64,000 bases of DNA from Stutzerimonas frequens (GTDB lineage: Bacteria; Pseudomonadota; Gammaproteobacteria; Pseudomonadales; Pseudomonadaceae), in NCBI RefSeq assembly GCF_024448335.1, contig NZ_JAMOHM010000003.1:1-64000 (forward strand). Reading direction: 5' to 3'. Of the stretch, positions 26,432 through 34,571 are shown one piece after another (the first letter of the stretch is position 1; each line of letters opens with the position of its first letter). The notes under the pieces were generated by a model. The model did no database searches. It was given only the letters and a program-made list of their open reading frames with translations, and was not told the DNA's origin. The translations under genes were made by a program, and so were the position numbers.

Positions 26432-27675
26432 AGCGATTCTCCGAAGGCGCCGGCCACATGCAGGGCGCTGACCACGCCATCCTCGTGGAATCCATTGCCC
26501 CAGTAGGCGCCGCAGAAATAGCTGTGGTTGGCCCCGAGCAGCTCATTGGCGCGGGCCTGCGCTGCGACGCCAGCCAGGCTGAACTGCGGGTGATCGTAGG
26601 TAAAGCGCGCGAGGATCAGCTCGGGATCGATGGCCTGGGTCTGGTTGAGGCTGACGCAGAAGGTTTCCGGCGCCTCGATACCCTGCAGAGTGTTCATGTT
26701 GTAGGTCACGGCGGCGGGCTGCTCGCTCGGCCCGCCGAGTCGATAGTTCCAGCTCGCCCAGGCGCGGCGGCGTTCGGGCAGCAGGCGGGTGTCGGTGTGC
26801 AGCACCACGTCGTTACTGGCGTACTCGAGCGCGCCGAGGATCTCCCGTTCGGCGCGGCTCGGCTCGGCCAGCAGGCGTAGCGCCTGATCGCTGTGGCAGG
26901 CGAAGACCACCTTGTCGAAGCGCTCGGCACCCGCGGGGCTGTGCAGCGTCACGCCATGGGCATCGCGCAGCACCTCGAAGACCGGGCAGTTGAGGCGGAT
27001 ATGCTCGCTGAAACTCTTGGTCAGGGGCGATACATAGGCCCTCGAACCGCCCTCGATCACGTACCACTGTGGCCGCGCGCTGACCGATAGCAGCCCGTGG
27101 TTCTTGAAGAAGCGGATGAAGAACTCCAGCGGAAACGCGAGCATGTCCGCCAGCGACATCGACCAGATTGCCGCGCCCATCGGCACGATGTAGTGGTCGA
27201 TGAAACGCTGACCGTAACGGCCCAGTTGCAGGTAGGCGCCCAACGTCAGGTGCGGGGCGATGCGACCGTTGCGATAGTCATCTAGAGCTTCGCGATTGAA
27301 GCGCAGGATGTCGCGGATCATGCCCCAGAACGCCGGTGAAAACAGGTTGCTGCGCTGGGCAAACAGGGTGTTCAGGTCGTGCCCGTTGTATTCCAGGCCA
27401 CTGATCGGGTCGCTTACCGAGAAGCTCATCTCGGTCGGTTTGTAGCTCACGCCCAGCTGGCTCAGCAGCTTGATGAAATTAGGGTAGGTCCAGTCGTTGA
27501 AGACGATGAATCCGGTGTCCACGGCATAGTCCTGCCCGTGCACGCGGACGTCGACGGTATGGGTATGCCCGCCAATCCAGCTGGCCGATTCGAACACAGT
27601 GACCTGATGCTGGCGGCGCAACAGGTGTGCACAGGTGAGGCCGGCAATGCCGCTGCCGATGATGGCGATCTTCAT
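26428..27675 (-). CDS. FAD-dependent oxidoreductase (amine oxidase/desaturase-like)
   Basis: A 415-residue flavoprotein. The dinucleotide-binding motif GSGIAGLTCAHLL is at the N-terminus (start ATG 27675), followed by ESASWIGGHTHTVDV and the FAD-contact segment DTGFIVFNDWTYPNF. The C-terminus has NSYFCGAYWGNGFHEDGVVSAL-like FAD-binding residues. It is related to amine oxidases and carotenoid-desaturase-like proteins; with cfa and DUF1365 it probably acts on membrane lipid. Overlaps DUF1365 by four bases. Confidence 0.88.
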   Translation of the reverse strand: MKIAIIGSGIAGLTCAHLLRRQHQVTVFESASWIGGHTHTVDVRVHGQDYAVDTGFIVFNDWTYPNFIKLLSQLGVSYKPTEMSFSVSDPISGLEYNGHDLNTLFAQRSNLFSPAFWGMIRDILRFNREALDDYRNGRIAPHLTLGAYLQLGRYGQRFIDHYIVPMGAAIWSMSLADMLAFPLEFFIRFFKNHGLLSVSARPQWYVIEGGSRAYVSPLTKSFSEHIRLNCPVFEVLRDAHGVTLHSPAGAERFDKVVFACHSDQALRLLAEPSRAEREILGALEYASNDVVLHTDTRLLPERRRAWASWNYRLGGPSEQPAAVTYNMNTLQGIEAPETFCVSLNQTQAIDPELILARFTYDHPQFSLAGVAAQARANELLGANHSYFCGAYWGNGFHEDGVVSALHVAGAFGESL

Positions 27676-27677
27676 GC

Positions 27678-28445
27678 TTATCCTTCCTTGAGCTGCGAGC
27701 GGGCCATTCGCCGGCCCAGGGCGAGTTGCAGGCGCGCGGGCAGCAGTGAGAGCAGGCGCAGGCCGCCGATGAATACAGCGGGGAAGCTGATGTTCAGCGG
27801 GCGACGCTCCAGGCGCCTGGCGATATGCCGCGCGGCCTTTTCGACCGGCCAGCGCAGGGGCATCGGGAAATCGTTGCGGCGGGTCAGCGGGGTGTCGACG
27901 AAGCCCGGGCTGACCAGGGTGACATCGATCCCTTCGCCGGCCAGGTCCAGGCGCAGGGATTCGAGCAGATAGCGCAGCGCGGCTTTCGAGGCGCCATAGG
28001 CGCCAGCCCGCGGCAACGGTAGCCAGGTGACCGAACTGCCGATGCCGACCAGTTGTGGCCGCACGCCCCGGCGCAACAGGGGCAGCGCGGCTTCGATGCA
28101 GTACCCGGCCGAGATCAGGTTGGTCTGAATCACGCGCTCGAGCAGTGCCGCTTCGAAATGCTGCACCTCGATGTACTCGCAGGTGCCGGCATTGAGGATC
28201 ACGCTGTCCAGCGCGCCCCAATGCGACTCGATGGCCGCGCCGATGACACGTACCTGCTCGAGATCGGTGAGGTCGCCGGGGAGCGCCAGGACCTGCCCCG
28301 GATAGCGCCGGGCGAAGGCCTCGAGTGGTTCCGCGCGCCGCGCCGAGAGGGCCAGGCAGTGACCAGCGGCCAACAGCTGGCGCGCAAGCTCCTGGCCGAT
28401 GCCACTGCTGGCACCGGTCAGCCAGATACGGCGTGACAGGTTCAT
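27678..28445 (-). CDS. Short-chain dehydrogenase/reductase
   Basis: A 255-residue classical SDR. The cofactor motif is TGASSGIGQELA (TGxxxGxG), and NAGTCEY matches NAG. The catalytic serine is in VGIGSSVTWLP, with the YGASK catalytic pair (YxxxK) following. Substrate unknown. It lies two bases before the flavoprotein gene and overlaps the NTF2-like gene by four bases, so it belongs to the photolyase operon. Confidence 0.9.
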   Translation of the reverse strand: MNLSRRIWLTGASSGIGQELARQLLAAGHCLALSARRAEPLEAFARRYPGQVLALPGDLTDLEQVRVIGAAIESHWGALDSVILNAGTCEYIEVQHFEAALLERVIQTNLISAGYCIEAALPLLRRGVRPQLVGIGSSVTWLPLPRAGAYGASKAALRYLLESLRLDLAGEGIDVTLVSPGFVDTPLTRRNDFPMPLRWPVEKAARHIARRLERRPLNISFPAVFIGGLRLLSLLPARLQLALGRRMARSQLKEG

Positions 28446-28870
28446 GCGAGTCTCCGCTGCAACCAGCGTATGGCGCTGCCGAGCAGCGGCACATGCTGAT
28501 AGATGAGCGCGCCGGCATCGAAGTAGTCGCGGTGCCGCTCGACCTTGCCTTCGGCGTTCCAGCGCAACAGCGAGCAGCCTTCCAGGCTGATCAGCCGGCC
28601 CCGATTGAGCCGCGGATGGCGGTAACTCATGACCCAGCGCAGATAACCTTGGCCGTCTGCGACCAGATCGTGGCCGATGAACTCGAAATGCAGCTGCTCG
28701 ACGTTGGCGTACAGCTCGCTGAAATAGCGCTGCAGTTCATCCAGGCCGCACACCTCGTGCAGCGGGTCGGTGAAATGCACATCAGCGCTGTACAGGTCCG
28801 CCAGGCGCTCGAGATTGCGCGCGTTCAGGCGGGCGAATTCTTCTGCGAAACGTTGCAGGAAGACGCTCAT
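28442..28870 (-). CDS. NTF2/SnoaL-like protein
   Basis: A 142-residue protein with the SnoaL/NTF2-like fold pattern: an N-terminal helix FLQRFAEEFARLNARNLERLADLYSAD-like (shown in part), then VHFTDPLHEVCGLDELQRYF and a series of beta strands with WVMSYRHPRLNRGR. Such proteins are small ligand-binding or isomerase domains. Start and stop overlap its neighbours by four bases each. The role in the light operon is unknown. Confidence 0.82.
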   Translation of the reverse strand: MSVFLQRFAEEFARLNARNLERLADLYSADVHFTDPLHEVCGLDELQRYFSELYANVEQLHFEFIGHDLVADGQGYLRWVMSYRHPRLNRGRLISLEGCSLLRWNAEGKVERHRDYFDAGALIYQHVPLLGSAIRWLQRRLA

Positions 28871-30297
28871 GCCCGACCCTCCGGCAGATTGCGGAAGGCA
28901 TCCAGGGCGCGCGCGCGGCTTTTCCCCAGATCGACGATCGGCGTGGGGTACTCGATGACGCCGAACAGGTTGTGATGCGTGGCCGGGCTGTGAATGTCCC
29001 GGCTGCTCAGGTGTTGCAGCTCAGGCAGCCAGCGACGCAGGAACTGCCCGTCCGGATCGAAGCGCTGCGACTGGCTGGTGGGGTTGAACAGGCGGAAGTA
29101 GGGCACTGAATCCGTGCCGGTGGACGCGCTCCACTGCCAGCCGCCATTGTTGGCGGCCAGGTCGCCATCGATCAGGTGGCGCATGAACCAGCGCTCACCC
29201 TCACGCCAGTCGATCAGCAGGTTCTTGCTGAGGAACATGGCGGTGATCATGCGCAGACGATTGTGCATCCAGCCGGTTTCACGCAGCTGGCGCATGGCGG
29301 CATCGATGATGGGAAAGCCGGTGCGGCCCTGCTGCCAGGCTTCCAGCTCGTACGGGGCGCGCCGCCAGGGCAGCGCCTCGGTTTCCGGGCGGAAGGCGCG
29401 GTGCATCGACACCCGTGGGTAGCCCACCAGGATGTGCTTGTAGAACTCGCGCCAGAGCAGCTCGTTGATCCAGGTCGTGGCACCGCTGGCGCCGCTGTCC
29501 AGTTCGCCCTGGTTGTAGCAGAGCGCGGCATGCAGACACTGGCGGATGGAAATCACGCCCGCCGCCAGATAGGGCGAAAGCTGGCTGGTGCCCGGTTCGG
29601 CCGGCAAGTCGCGGCGCTGGTGGTATTGCTCCAGGTCGTCTTCGATGAACGAGGCCAGGCGGCGCTGGGCGAAGGCCTCGCCGGCCGGCCAGAGCGCGCG
29701 TAGATAATCGGTCGGCGACGGGAAGCCGGCCACTGCCGCGGGTAGCGGATCGCTGACGATGGGCAAGGGTGGCTGAGCCGCCGGTCGCGGGATACAGAGT
29801 GGTGGCGAAACGCTCAGCCGCGCCAGGCAGGCCTTGCGGAACTGGCTGAACACCTTGAAGTAGCCGCCGGACTGAGTGCGCAGCGTGCCTGGCGCGAACA
29901 GCAGCTGATCCAGATGCCGGCGCAGGCTGACGCCGACGCCCTGCAGGCGCTCGGCCACTGCCTGGTCGCGGCGCTGCTCGTTGACGCCGTACTCGTCGTT
30001 ACAATGCACGCCCTGCACGTCCAGCTGCTGACAGACCCTGAGCAGGGCGTCGGGAGCCGCCGTCCAGTCGTCCACTTCACGAATCAGCAACGGCACGTTG
30101 AGTGCGTGTAGCTGCTCGGATAGCGCGACGAGGTTGCGCAGCCAGAAATTCACCTTGCACGGGGCGTCGTCGTGGGCGAGCCACTGGCACGGTGTGATCA
30201 GGTATAGGGCGACGGTCGGGCCGGCTGCCATCGCAGCGGCCAGCGCGGTGTTGTCGCTGACGCGCAGATCGCTGCGCAGCCAGAGCAGCTGGGTCAT
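28867..30297 (-). CDS. phrB: Deoxyribodipyrimidine photolyase
   Basis: A 476-residue class I CPD photolyase. The N-terminal antenna domain starts LLWLRSDLRVSDNTAL. The FAD domain carries the family signatures WINELLWREFYKHIL, GWMHNRLRMITAMFLSKNLLIDW (shown in parts) and DGDLAANNGGWQWSASTGTD. It repairs UV pyrimidine dimers using blue light and FAD; folate is the usual antenna, which fits the presence of folE and folX in the second light operon. It follows the MerR gene with an ATGA overlap. Confidence 0.96.
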   Translation of the reverse strand: MTQLLWLRSDLRVSDNTALAAAMAAGPTVALYLITPCQWLAHDDAPCKVNFWLRNLVALSEQLHALNVPLLIREVDDWTAAPDALLRVCQQLDVQGVHCNDEYGVNEQRRDQAVAERLQGVGVSLRRHLDQLLFAPGTLRTQSGGYFKVFSQFRKACLARLSVSPPLCIPRPAAQPPLPIVSDPLPAAVAGFPSPTDYLRALWPAGEAFAQRRLASFIEDDLEQYHQRRDLPAEPGTSQLSPYLAAGVISIRQCLHAALCYNQGELDSGASGATTWINELLWREFYKHILVGYPRVSMHRAFRPETEALPWRRAPYELEAWQQGRTGFPIIDAAMRQLRETGWMHNRLRMITAMFLSKNLLIDWREGERWFMRHLIDGDLAANNGGWQWSASTGTDSVPYFRLFNPTSQSQRFDPDGQFLRRWLPELQHLSSRDIHSPATHHNLFGVIEYPTPIVDLGKSRARALDAFRNLPEGRA

Positions 30298-31229
30298 GAT
30301 GAACGTCCTTCACTACCGGGCAGCAGGCCGGCTTCATGCAACTGCTGCAGTGCGCCGAGCGGGTGATCGGCCAGTAGCAGCTCGCGGTGGCGGCGCAGTT
30401 CAAGCGCGTGGATGTGGGCAGCCGGCCCGGTCAGCAACAGCGGCGCGGCACTATGTTCGAGCAGGCGTGGCAGTTGGCGCTGCAGGCAGTCGCCAGGCAG
30501 CGCCTTGCTGGCATGCAGGAGGACGCCGCGTGGCCGCATGCGCTCCAGCGCCAGGGACAATTCGGTCAGCGGAACCGGCCATTCCACGACATCCACCGGG
30601 CAGTCGGTGCTGGAAACCAGCCAGGCGGCTATCCAGAGATCGGGGCTGAAGGCTTCTTCGTCGAGGTTGACGATCAGTAGCGGCCGGCCGGCCTGCTGGC
30701 GGTTGTTGAAGTAGATGCGCGTGCCCAGCTTGCTGCGCAGCCAGGAGCTGAACATTGCCCGCTCCAGCGCGGCGCCGTACTGCCCCTGCCAGCGCAGGTC
30801 GAGCCGATCCAGCAACGGATGCAGCAGGTGCTGGCATAGCGTGCGTGGCGGATACAGCGCCATGGCGCGATTGAAGGCATCGTCCAGCCGCCGTTCGCTG
30901 AGGCGTTCGATGGCCTGCAGCAGTTCCTCCAGTAGCTCCGACCACTGGTTCGCCTGAGGCAGTTCCGGGGGCGTGCTGGTGTCCAGCAGCGGCTTGATCT
31001 GGCTGACTGCCACGCCGCGGTTGAGCCAGGTGAGGATGTCGCGGATGCGCTGGATATGCGCCTCTTCGTACAGCCGATGGCCCTTGGCGGTGCGCAGCGG
31101 CACGATCAGTCCGTAACGCCGCTCCCAGGCGCGCAGGGTCACGGCGTTGACACCGGTGATGCGGGCGACTTCGCGGATCGGCAGCAGGCCGTCCGCAGTC
31201 ATCTGGCTCTGGTCCAGTGGTTCGGGCAT
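30294..31229 (-). CDS. MerR-family regulator, LitR/PplR-like (class II, no B12 motif)
   Basis: A 311-residue protein. The MerR DNA-binding domain (about 15-85) has IREVARITGVNAVTLRAWERRYG. The rest resembles the cobalamin-binding part of LitR/CarH regulators, but no DxHxxG B12 motif is present, as in the class II LitR proteins of Pseudomonas. It is co-transcribed with phrB (ATGA overlap), two bases after the DUF523 gene. TGTACA-type sites in the operon promoter are candidate targets. It most likely represses in the dark, by analogy. Confidence 0.88.
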   Translation of the reverse strand: MPEPLDQSQMTADGLLPIREVARITGVNAVTLRAWERRYGLIVPLRTAKGHRLYEEAHIQRIRDILTWLNRGVAVSQIKPLLDTSTPPELPQANQWSELLEELLQAIERLSERRLDDAFNRAMALYPPRTLCQHLLHPLLDRLDLRWQGQYGAALERAMFSSWLRSKLGTRIYFNNRQQAGRPLLIVNLDEEAFSPDLWIAAWLVSSTDCPVDVVEWPVPLTELSLALERMRPRGVLLHASKALPGDCLQRQLPRLLEHSAAPLLLTGPAAHIHALELRRHRELLLADHPLGALQQLHEAGLLPGSEGRSS

Positions 31230-31231
31230 GG

Positions 31232-32191
31232 TCAGATTCCGTTGCGCAGGCTGAGGCTTTCCGGGTGCGGTTGCAGGTAGGCCTGGCGTGCGATGTAGTG
31301 ATCGGGATGGCGGCGGAAGTGGTGCTTGAGCAGCGTCAGCGGCACCACCAGCGGAATCACCCCGGCGCGGTATTGATCGATGAGGTGGCGCATCTCGCGG
31401 CGATCCTCGGAGCCCAGGGCATCCTTCAGGTAGCCGCTCAGATGCAACAGCACGTTGCAGTGCGTGCCGCGGGTGGCAGGCTTCTTCAGCGCCTGCATCA
31501 TCTGGCTGAAGTAGCGCGCGGCGAATTCGTCCAGATCGTGCTCGGCCAGGTTCGCCACCAGCCGGCCAAGGGCCTTGTACTGCAACGGATTGCTGGCCAT
31601 CAGCTGGTACTTGTACCGGGAGTGAAAGTCGACGATGGCGCGGCGCGTCAGACCGCCGTGCAGCAGTCGCTGCCAGTCGGCGTAGGCGTAGACGCGGGTC
31701 AGGAAGTTCTCGCGCAGCACGGCATCGTTCAGCCGGCCGTCTTCCTCTATTGGCAGGTCCGGCCGCGCTTGCATCAGCGCCTGGGCGAACACGCCGGTGC
31801 CGCCACCGGGCAGGGTATGGCCGTTGGCGGCGTAGACCTTCACTCGCTCCATGCCGCAGGACGGCGACTTCTGCATCAGGATGTAGCCACTGATGTCGTG
31901 CAGCTGTTCGGCGATCTGCCGGCCATAGGCGGCCAGTGCATCGGTCACGTCCAGCTCGGGTCGAACGGTGCCTACAGCCCGCGGCATTTCGGTGTCACCT
32001 ACCAGCCGAATAGGCTCGCGCGGCGTACCGAGACCGATAGCCACTTCAGGGCACACCGGCACGAATTCGAAGTGCTGTGCGAGGGTTTCGCTGCACAGAC
32101 GCGATTCCTTGTGGCCGCCGTTGAAGCGCACCGGATTGCCCAGCAGGCAGGCGCTGATTCCGATCTTGGGCGTGGGGAGTGTGGTGTGCAT
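31232..32191 (-). CDS. DUF523 and DUF1722 (YbgA-like) protein
   Basis: A 319-residue two-domain protein from the ATG at 32191; the longer reading enters the operator region and is rejected. DUF523 at the N-terminus has GISACLLGNPVRFNGGHK, FVPVCPEVAIGL and QKSPSCGMERVKVY, with conserved cysteines. DUF1722 (about 190-315) has FHSRYKYQLMASNPLQYKALGRLV. It is the first gene of the photolyase operon; the same gene adjoins photolyase genes in many bacteria. Biochemical role unknown, and a DNA-repair or light-stress link is only contextual. Confidence 0.9.
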   Translation of the reverse strand: MHTTLPTPKIGISACLLGNPVRFNGGHKESRLCSETLAQHFEFVPVCPEVAIGLGTPREPIRLVGDTEMPRAVGTVRPELDVTDALAAYGRQIAEQLHDISGYILMQKSPSCGMERVKVYAANGHTLPGGGTGVFAQALMQARPDLPIEEDGRLNDAVLRENFLTRVYAYADWQRLLHGGLTRRAIVDFHSRYKYQLMASNPLQYKALGRLVANLAEHDLDEFAARYFSQMMQALKKPATRGTHCNVLLHLSGYLKDALGSEDRREMRHLIDQYRAGVIPLVVPLTLLKHHFRRHPDHYIARQAYLQPHPESLSLRNGI

Positions 32192-32203
32192 GACGTACCT
32201 CAC

Positions 32204-32301
32204 TTGTACAAACAGGATTGATGTACAACTTGAGGTCATCATATTGCAGGTGTTGTACAAGTCAATATCAGATGTACAAGTAACCTGTATTTCCTGTACA
32301 A
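32204..32301. promoter_or_regulatory. Operator array: five TGTACA sites around the photolyase-operon promoter
   Basis: TGTACA occurs at 32205, 32222, 32254, 32273 and 32295, twice as the full palindrome TTGTACAA (32204-32211 and 32253-32260). A minus-strand sigma70 promoter, TTGACT (32265-32260), 16 bases, TATGAT (32243-32238), has one palindrome inside the spacer and others on both sides. That layout suits a repressor that releases in light. The two distal copies share a GTAACC tail. The LitR/PplR-like regulators of this region are the obvious candidates. Confidence 0.7.
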
Positions 32302-32424
32302 AGTAACCATCGAACACGTCTGTAACCGCCGTCCCTTCTTCGCTGGAACGATTTGGCGAGGGCCGATCTTGATCGGAAGACGGGTCTTGAGGCGGCGAAA
32401 GGCAGGGGTGTGAGGGCTAAAGTG

Positions 32425-32451
32425 CTGTACGTTTGCCTTCGTCTGTATAGG
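32425..32451 (+). promoter_or_regulatory. Candidate light-type promoter of the epimerase-hemH pair
   Basis: CTGTAC (32425-32430), 15 bases, TATAGG (32446-32451) matches the spacing seen before the MerR gene at 42154 and folE. It lies 55 bases before the epimerase ATG. It is the weakest of the three, since the palindrome half after TGTAC is lost. Confidence 0.45.
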
Positions 32452-32506
32452 TGTATGCTGAATGTAGCTGTCCGTTGGGCGCGGCTGCATCGCACAGGAG
32501 CTCACC

Positions 32507-33409
32507 ATGAATATCTTGTTGACTGGCGGTACCGGACTGATTGGCCGAGCACTTTGCCGGCGCTGGTTGGCGGAGGGGCATCGACTGTGGGTCTGGAGCC
32601 GTACGCCGGATCGCGTCGCCCGGCTGTGCGGCGCCGAGGTCCAGGGCGTTGGCAGTCTTGAACAGCTCGACAGGGTGCCGCTGGACGCAGTGATCAATCT
32701 GGCCGGGGCACCGATCGCTGATCGGCCCTGGACCAAGTCACGCAAGGCGCTGCTTTGGGATAGCCGAGTGAAGTTGACCGAGCAATTGGTCGACTGGCTG
32801 GGCAAGCGTGAGCAGAAGCCGGCCGTGCTGATCTCCGGCTCTGCAGTCGGTTGGTACGGTGACGGCGGCGAGCATCGCCTGACGGAAGCCGATCAGCCGG
32901 TCACCGCGGATTTCGCCAGCCAGCTGTGCAGCGCCTGGGAGGAGCGGGCGATGGAAGCGTCGGTGCTGGGCATCCGCGTGGCGCTGGTGCGTACCGGGCT
33001 GGTCCTCGCTCGCGACGGTGGCTTCCTGAAACGGCTGCTACCGGCTTTCAGGCTGGGGTTGGGCGGGCGTCTGGGCAGCGGCCGGCAGTGGATGCCCTGG
33101 ATCCATATCGAAGATCAAATCGGTCTGATTGATTTTGTTCTGCGGCAGCCGACCGCTGAAGGCCCCTACAATGCCTGCGCTCCGGCGCCGGTGCGCAACG
33201 CCGACTTCACCCGCAGCCTTGGGCGGTGCCTGCATCGGCCGACGTGCTTGCCGGTGCCGGCGGTTGTGCTGAAGGCGACCCTCGGGGAGCTGGCGGGTTT
33301 GTTGCTCGGTGGCCAGCACGCGTTGCCGAAAAAGCTGCAGGACGAAGGCTACCGCTTTCGCTTCGCCGAGCTGGATCAGGCGCTTGCCGATCTCTTGACG
33401 CATCGCTGA
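32507..33409 (+). CDS. TIGR01777-family epimerase (extended SDR)
   Basis: A 300-residue NAD(P)-binding protein: [16 protein letters not shown] at the N-terminus, [31 protein letters not shown] and [16 protein letters not shown], and a C-terminal DUF1731-like stretch with [19 protein letters not shown]. Substrate unknown. A good GGAG ribosome site precedes the ATG. It lies upstream of hemH on the same strand with an 82-base gap, as in other pseudomonads. Confidence 0.9.
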   Translation: MNILLTGGTGLIGRALCRRWLAEGHRLWVWSRTPDRVARLCGAEVQGVGSLEQLDRVPLDAVINLAGAPIADRPWTKSRKALLWDSRVKLTEQLVDWLGKREQKPAVLISGSAVGWYGDGGEHRLTEADQPVTADFASQLCSAWEERAMEASVLGIRVALVRTGLVLARDGGFLKRLLPAFRLGLGGRLGSGRQWMPWIHIEDQIGLIDFVLRQPTAEGPYNACAPAPVRNADFTRSLGRCLHRPTCLPVPAVVLKATLGELAGLLLGGQHALPKKLQDEGYRFRFAELDQALADLLTHR

Positions 33410-33491
33410 ACGCGGGTCCCTGTGTGAAAATAGCGCGCCTGCCGCTTGGAGCCGGGCGTCAATCCTAATCATCAGTCGTTGGAAAAGTTGC

Positions 33492-34517
33492 ATGACAAAG
33501 CAGGCGTTGTTGTTGGTCAATCTGGGTTCGCCGGCCTCCACGGAAGTCGCCGATGTACGCCGCTACCTCAACCAGTTCCTGATGGACCCCTATGTGGTCG
33601 ATCTGCCCTGGCCGCTGCGGCGCCTGCTGGTTTCACTCATTCTGATCAAGCGCCCCGAACAATCGGCGCATGCTTACGCCTCCATCTGGTGGCCGGAGGG
33701 GTCGCCACTGGTGGTGCTCAGCCGACGCCTGCAGGAGGCGGTCCGTCCGCACTGGACGCAGGGGCCGGTGGAGCTGGCGATGCGTTACGGCGAACCTTCC
33801 ATCGAAAGCGCACTGAAGCGCCTGGCGGCCCAGGGCATCACTCAGGTCACCCTGGCCCCGCTGTATCCGCAGTTCGCCGACAGCACCACCACCACGGTCA
33901 TTCAGGAGGCGCGACGGGTCGTCCGCACACATGATCTGGGCGTGCAGCTGTCGATCCTGCAGCCGTTCTATGAAGAGCCCGAGTACCTCGAAGCGCTGGT
34001 GGCCAGCGCCCGTTCGTACCTTGAGCAGCCGTTCGATCACCTGCTGCTGAGTTTCCACGGGTTGCCGGAGCGGCACTTGCACAAGAGCGATCCCACCGGC
34101 GCGCACTGCCTGAAGGGCGACGATTGCTGTCAGCGCGCCGAAGGTGAAGTGCTGGCCAGCTGTTACCGCGCACAGTGCATGCGTACCGCGGCGGGCTTCG
34201 CCGCTCGCGCCGGTCTGCGCGACGATCAGTGGTCGGTGTCCTTCCAGTCGCGTCTGGGCCGCGCTAAGTGGATCGAGCCGTACACCGAGACGCGACTGGA
34301 CGAACTGGCCGAGCAGGGCGTCAAGAAGCTGCTGGTGATGTGCCCGGCATTCGTGTCCGACTGCATCGAGACCCTGGAGGAGATCGGCGACCGCGGGCGT
34401 GAGCAGTTCACCGAGGCCGGCGGCGAGGAACTGGTGCTGGTGCCCTGCCTGAATACCCATGAAGACTGGGTGCAGGCACTGGTCAAGCTCTGCGGCCGTG
34501 CGCCACTCGCGCTTTGA
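33492..34517 (+). CDS. hemH: Ferrochelatase
   Basis: A 341-residue enzyme that inserts ferrous iron into protoporphyrin IX, the last step of heme synthesis. It starts [11 protein letters not shown]. It carries the family motif [12 protein letters not shown] (catalytic histidine) and [15 protein letters not shown] near the C-terminus. A strong terminator follows. Placement among light-response genes makes sense because free porphyrins are photosensitisers; whether it is light-controlled is not shown. Confidence 0.96.
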   Translation: MTKQALLLVNLGSPASTEVADVRRYLNQFLMDPYVVDLPWPLRRLLVSLILIKRPEQSAHAYASIWWPEGSPLVVLSRRLQEAVRPHWTQGPVELAMRYGEPSIESALKRLAAQGITQVTLAPLYPQFADSTTTTVIQEARRVVRTHDLGVQLSILQPFYEEPEYLEALVASARSYLEQPFDHLLLSFHGLPERHLHKSDPTGAHCLKGDDCCQRAEGEVLASCYRAQCMRTAAGFAARAGLRDDQWSVSFQSRLGRAKWIEPYTETRLDELAEQGVKKLLVMCPAFVSDCIETLEEIGDRGREQFTEAGGEELVLVPCLNTHEDWVQALVKLCGRAPLAL

Positions 34518-34530
34518 GCCCGTGCCAGAA

Positions 34531-34553
34531 GGCGCCCGCCCGGGCGCCTTTTT
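34531..34553 (+). terminator. Intrinsic terminator after hemH
   Basis: GGCGCCC-GCCC-GGGCGCC forms a 7-bp all-GC stem with a four-base loop, followed by TTTTT. It ends the hemH transcript 14 bases after the stop codon. Confidence 0.85.
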
Positions 34554-34571
34554 ATTGCCCGGCGGTGCCGC

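Noticed and set aside
26428..28518. A single fused SDR-flavoprotein reading frame
   Set aside because: The upstream part is the wrong frame of the SDR gene; the flavoprotein clearly starts at 27675 with its dinucleotide motif.
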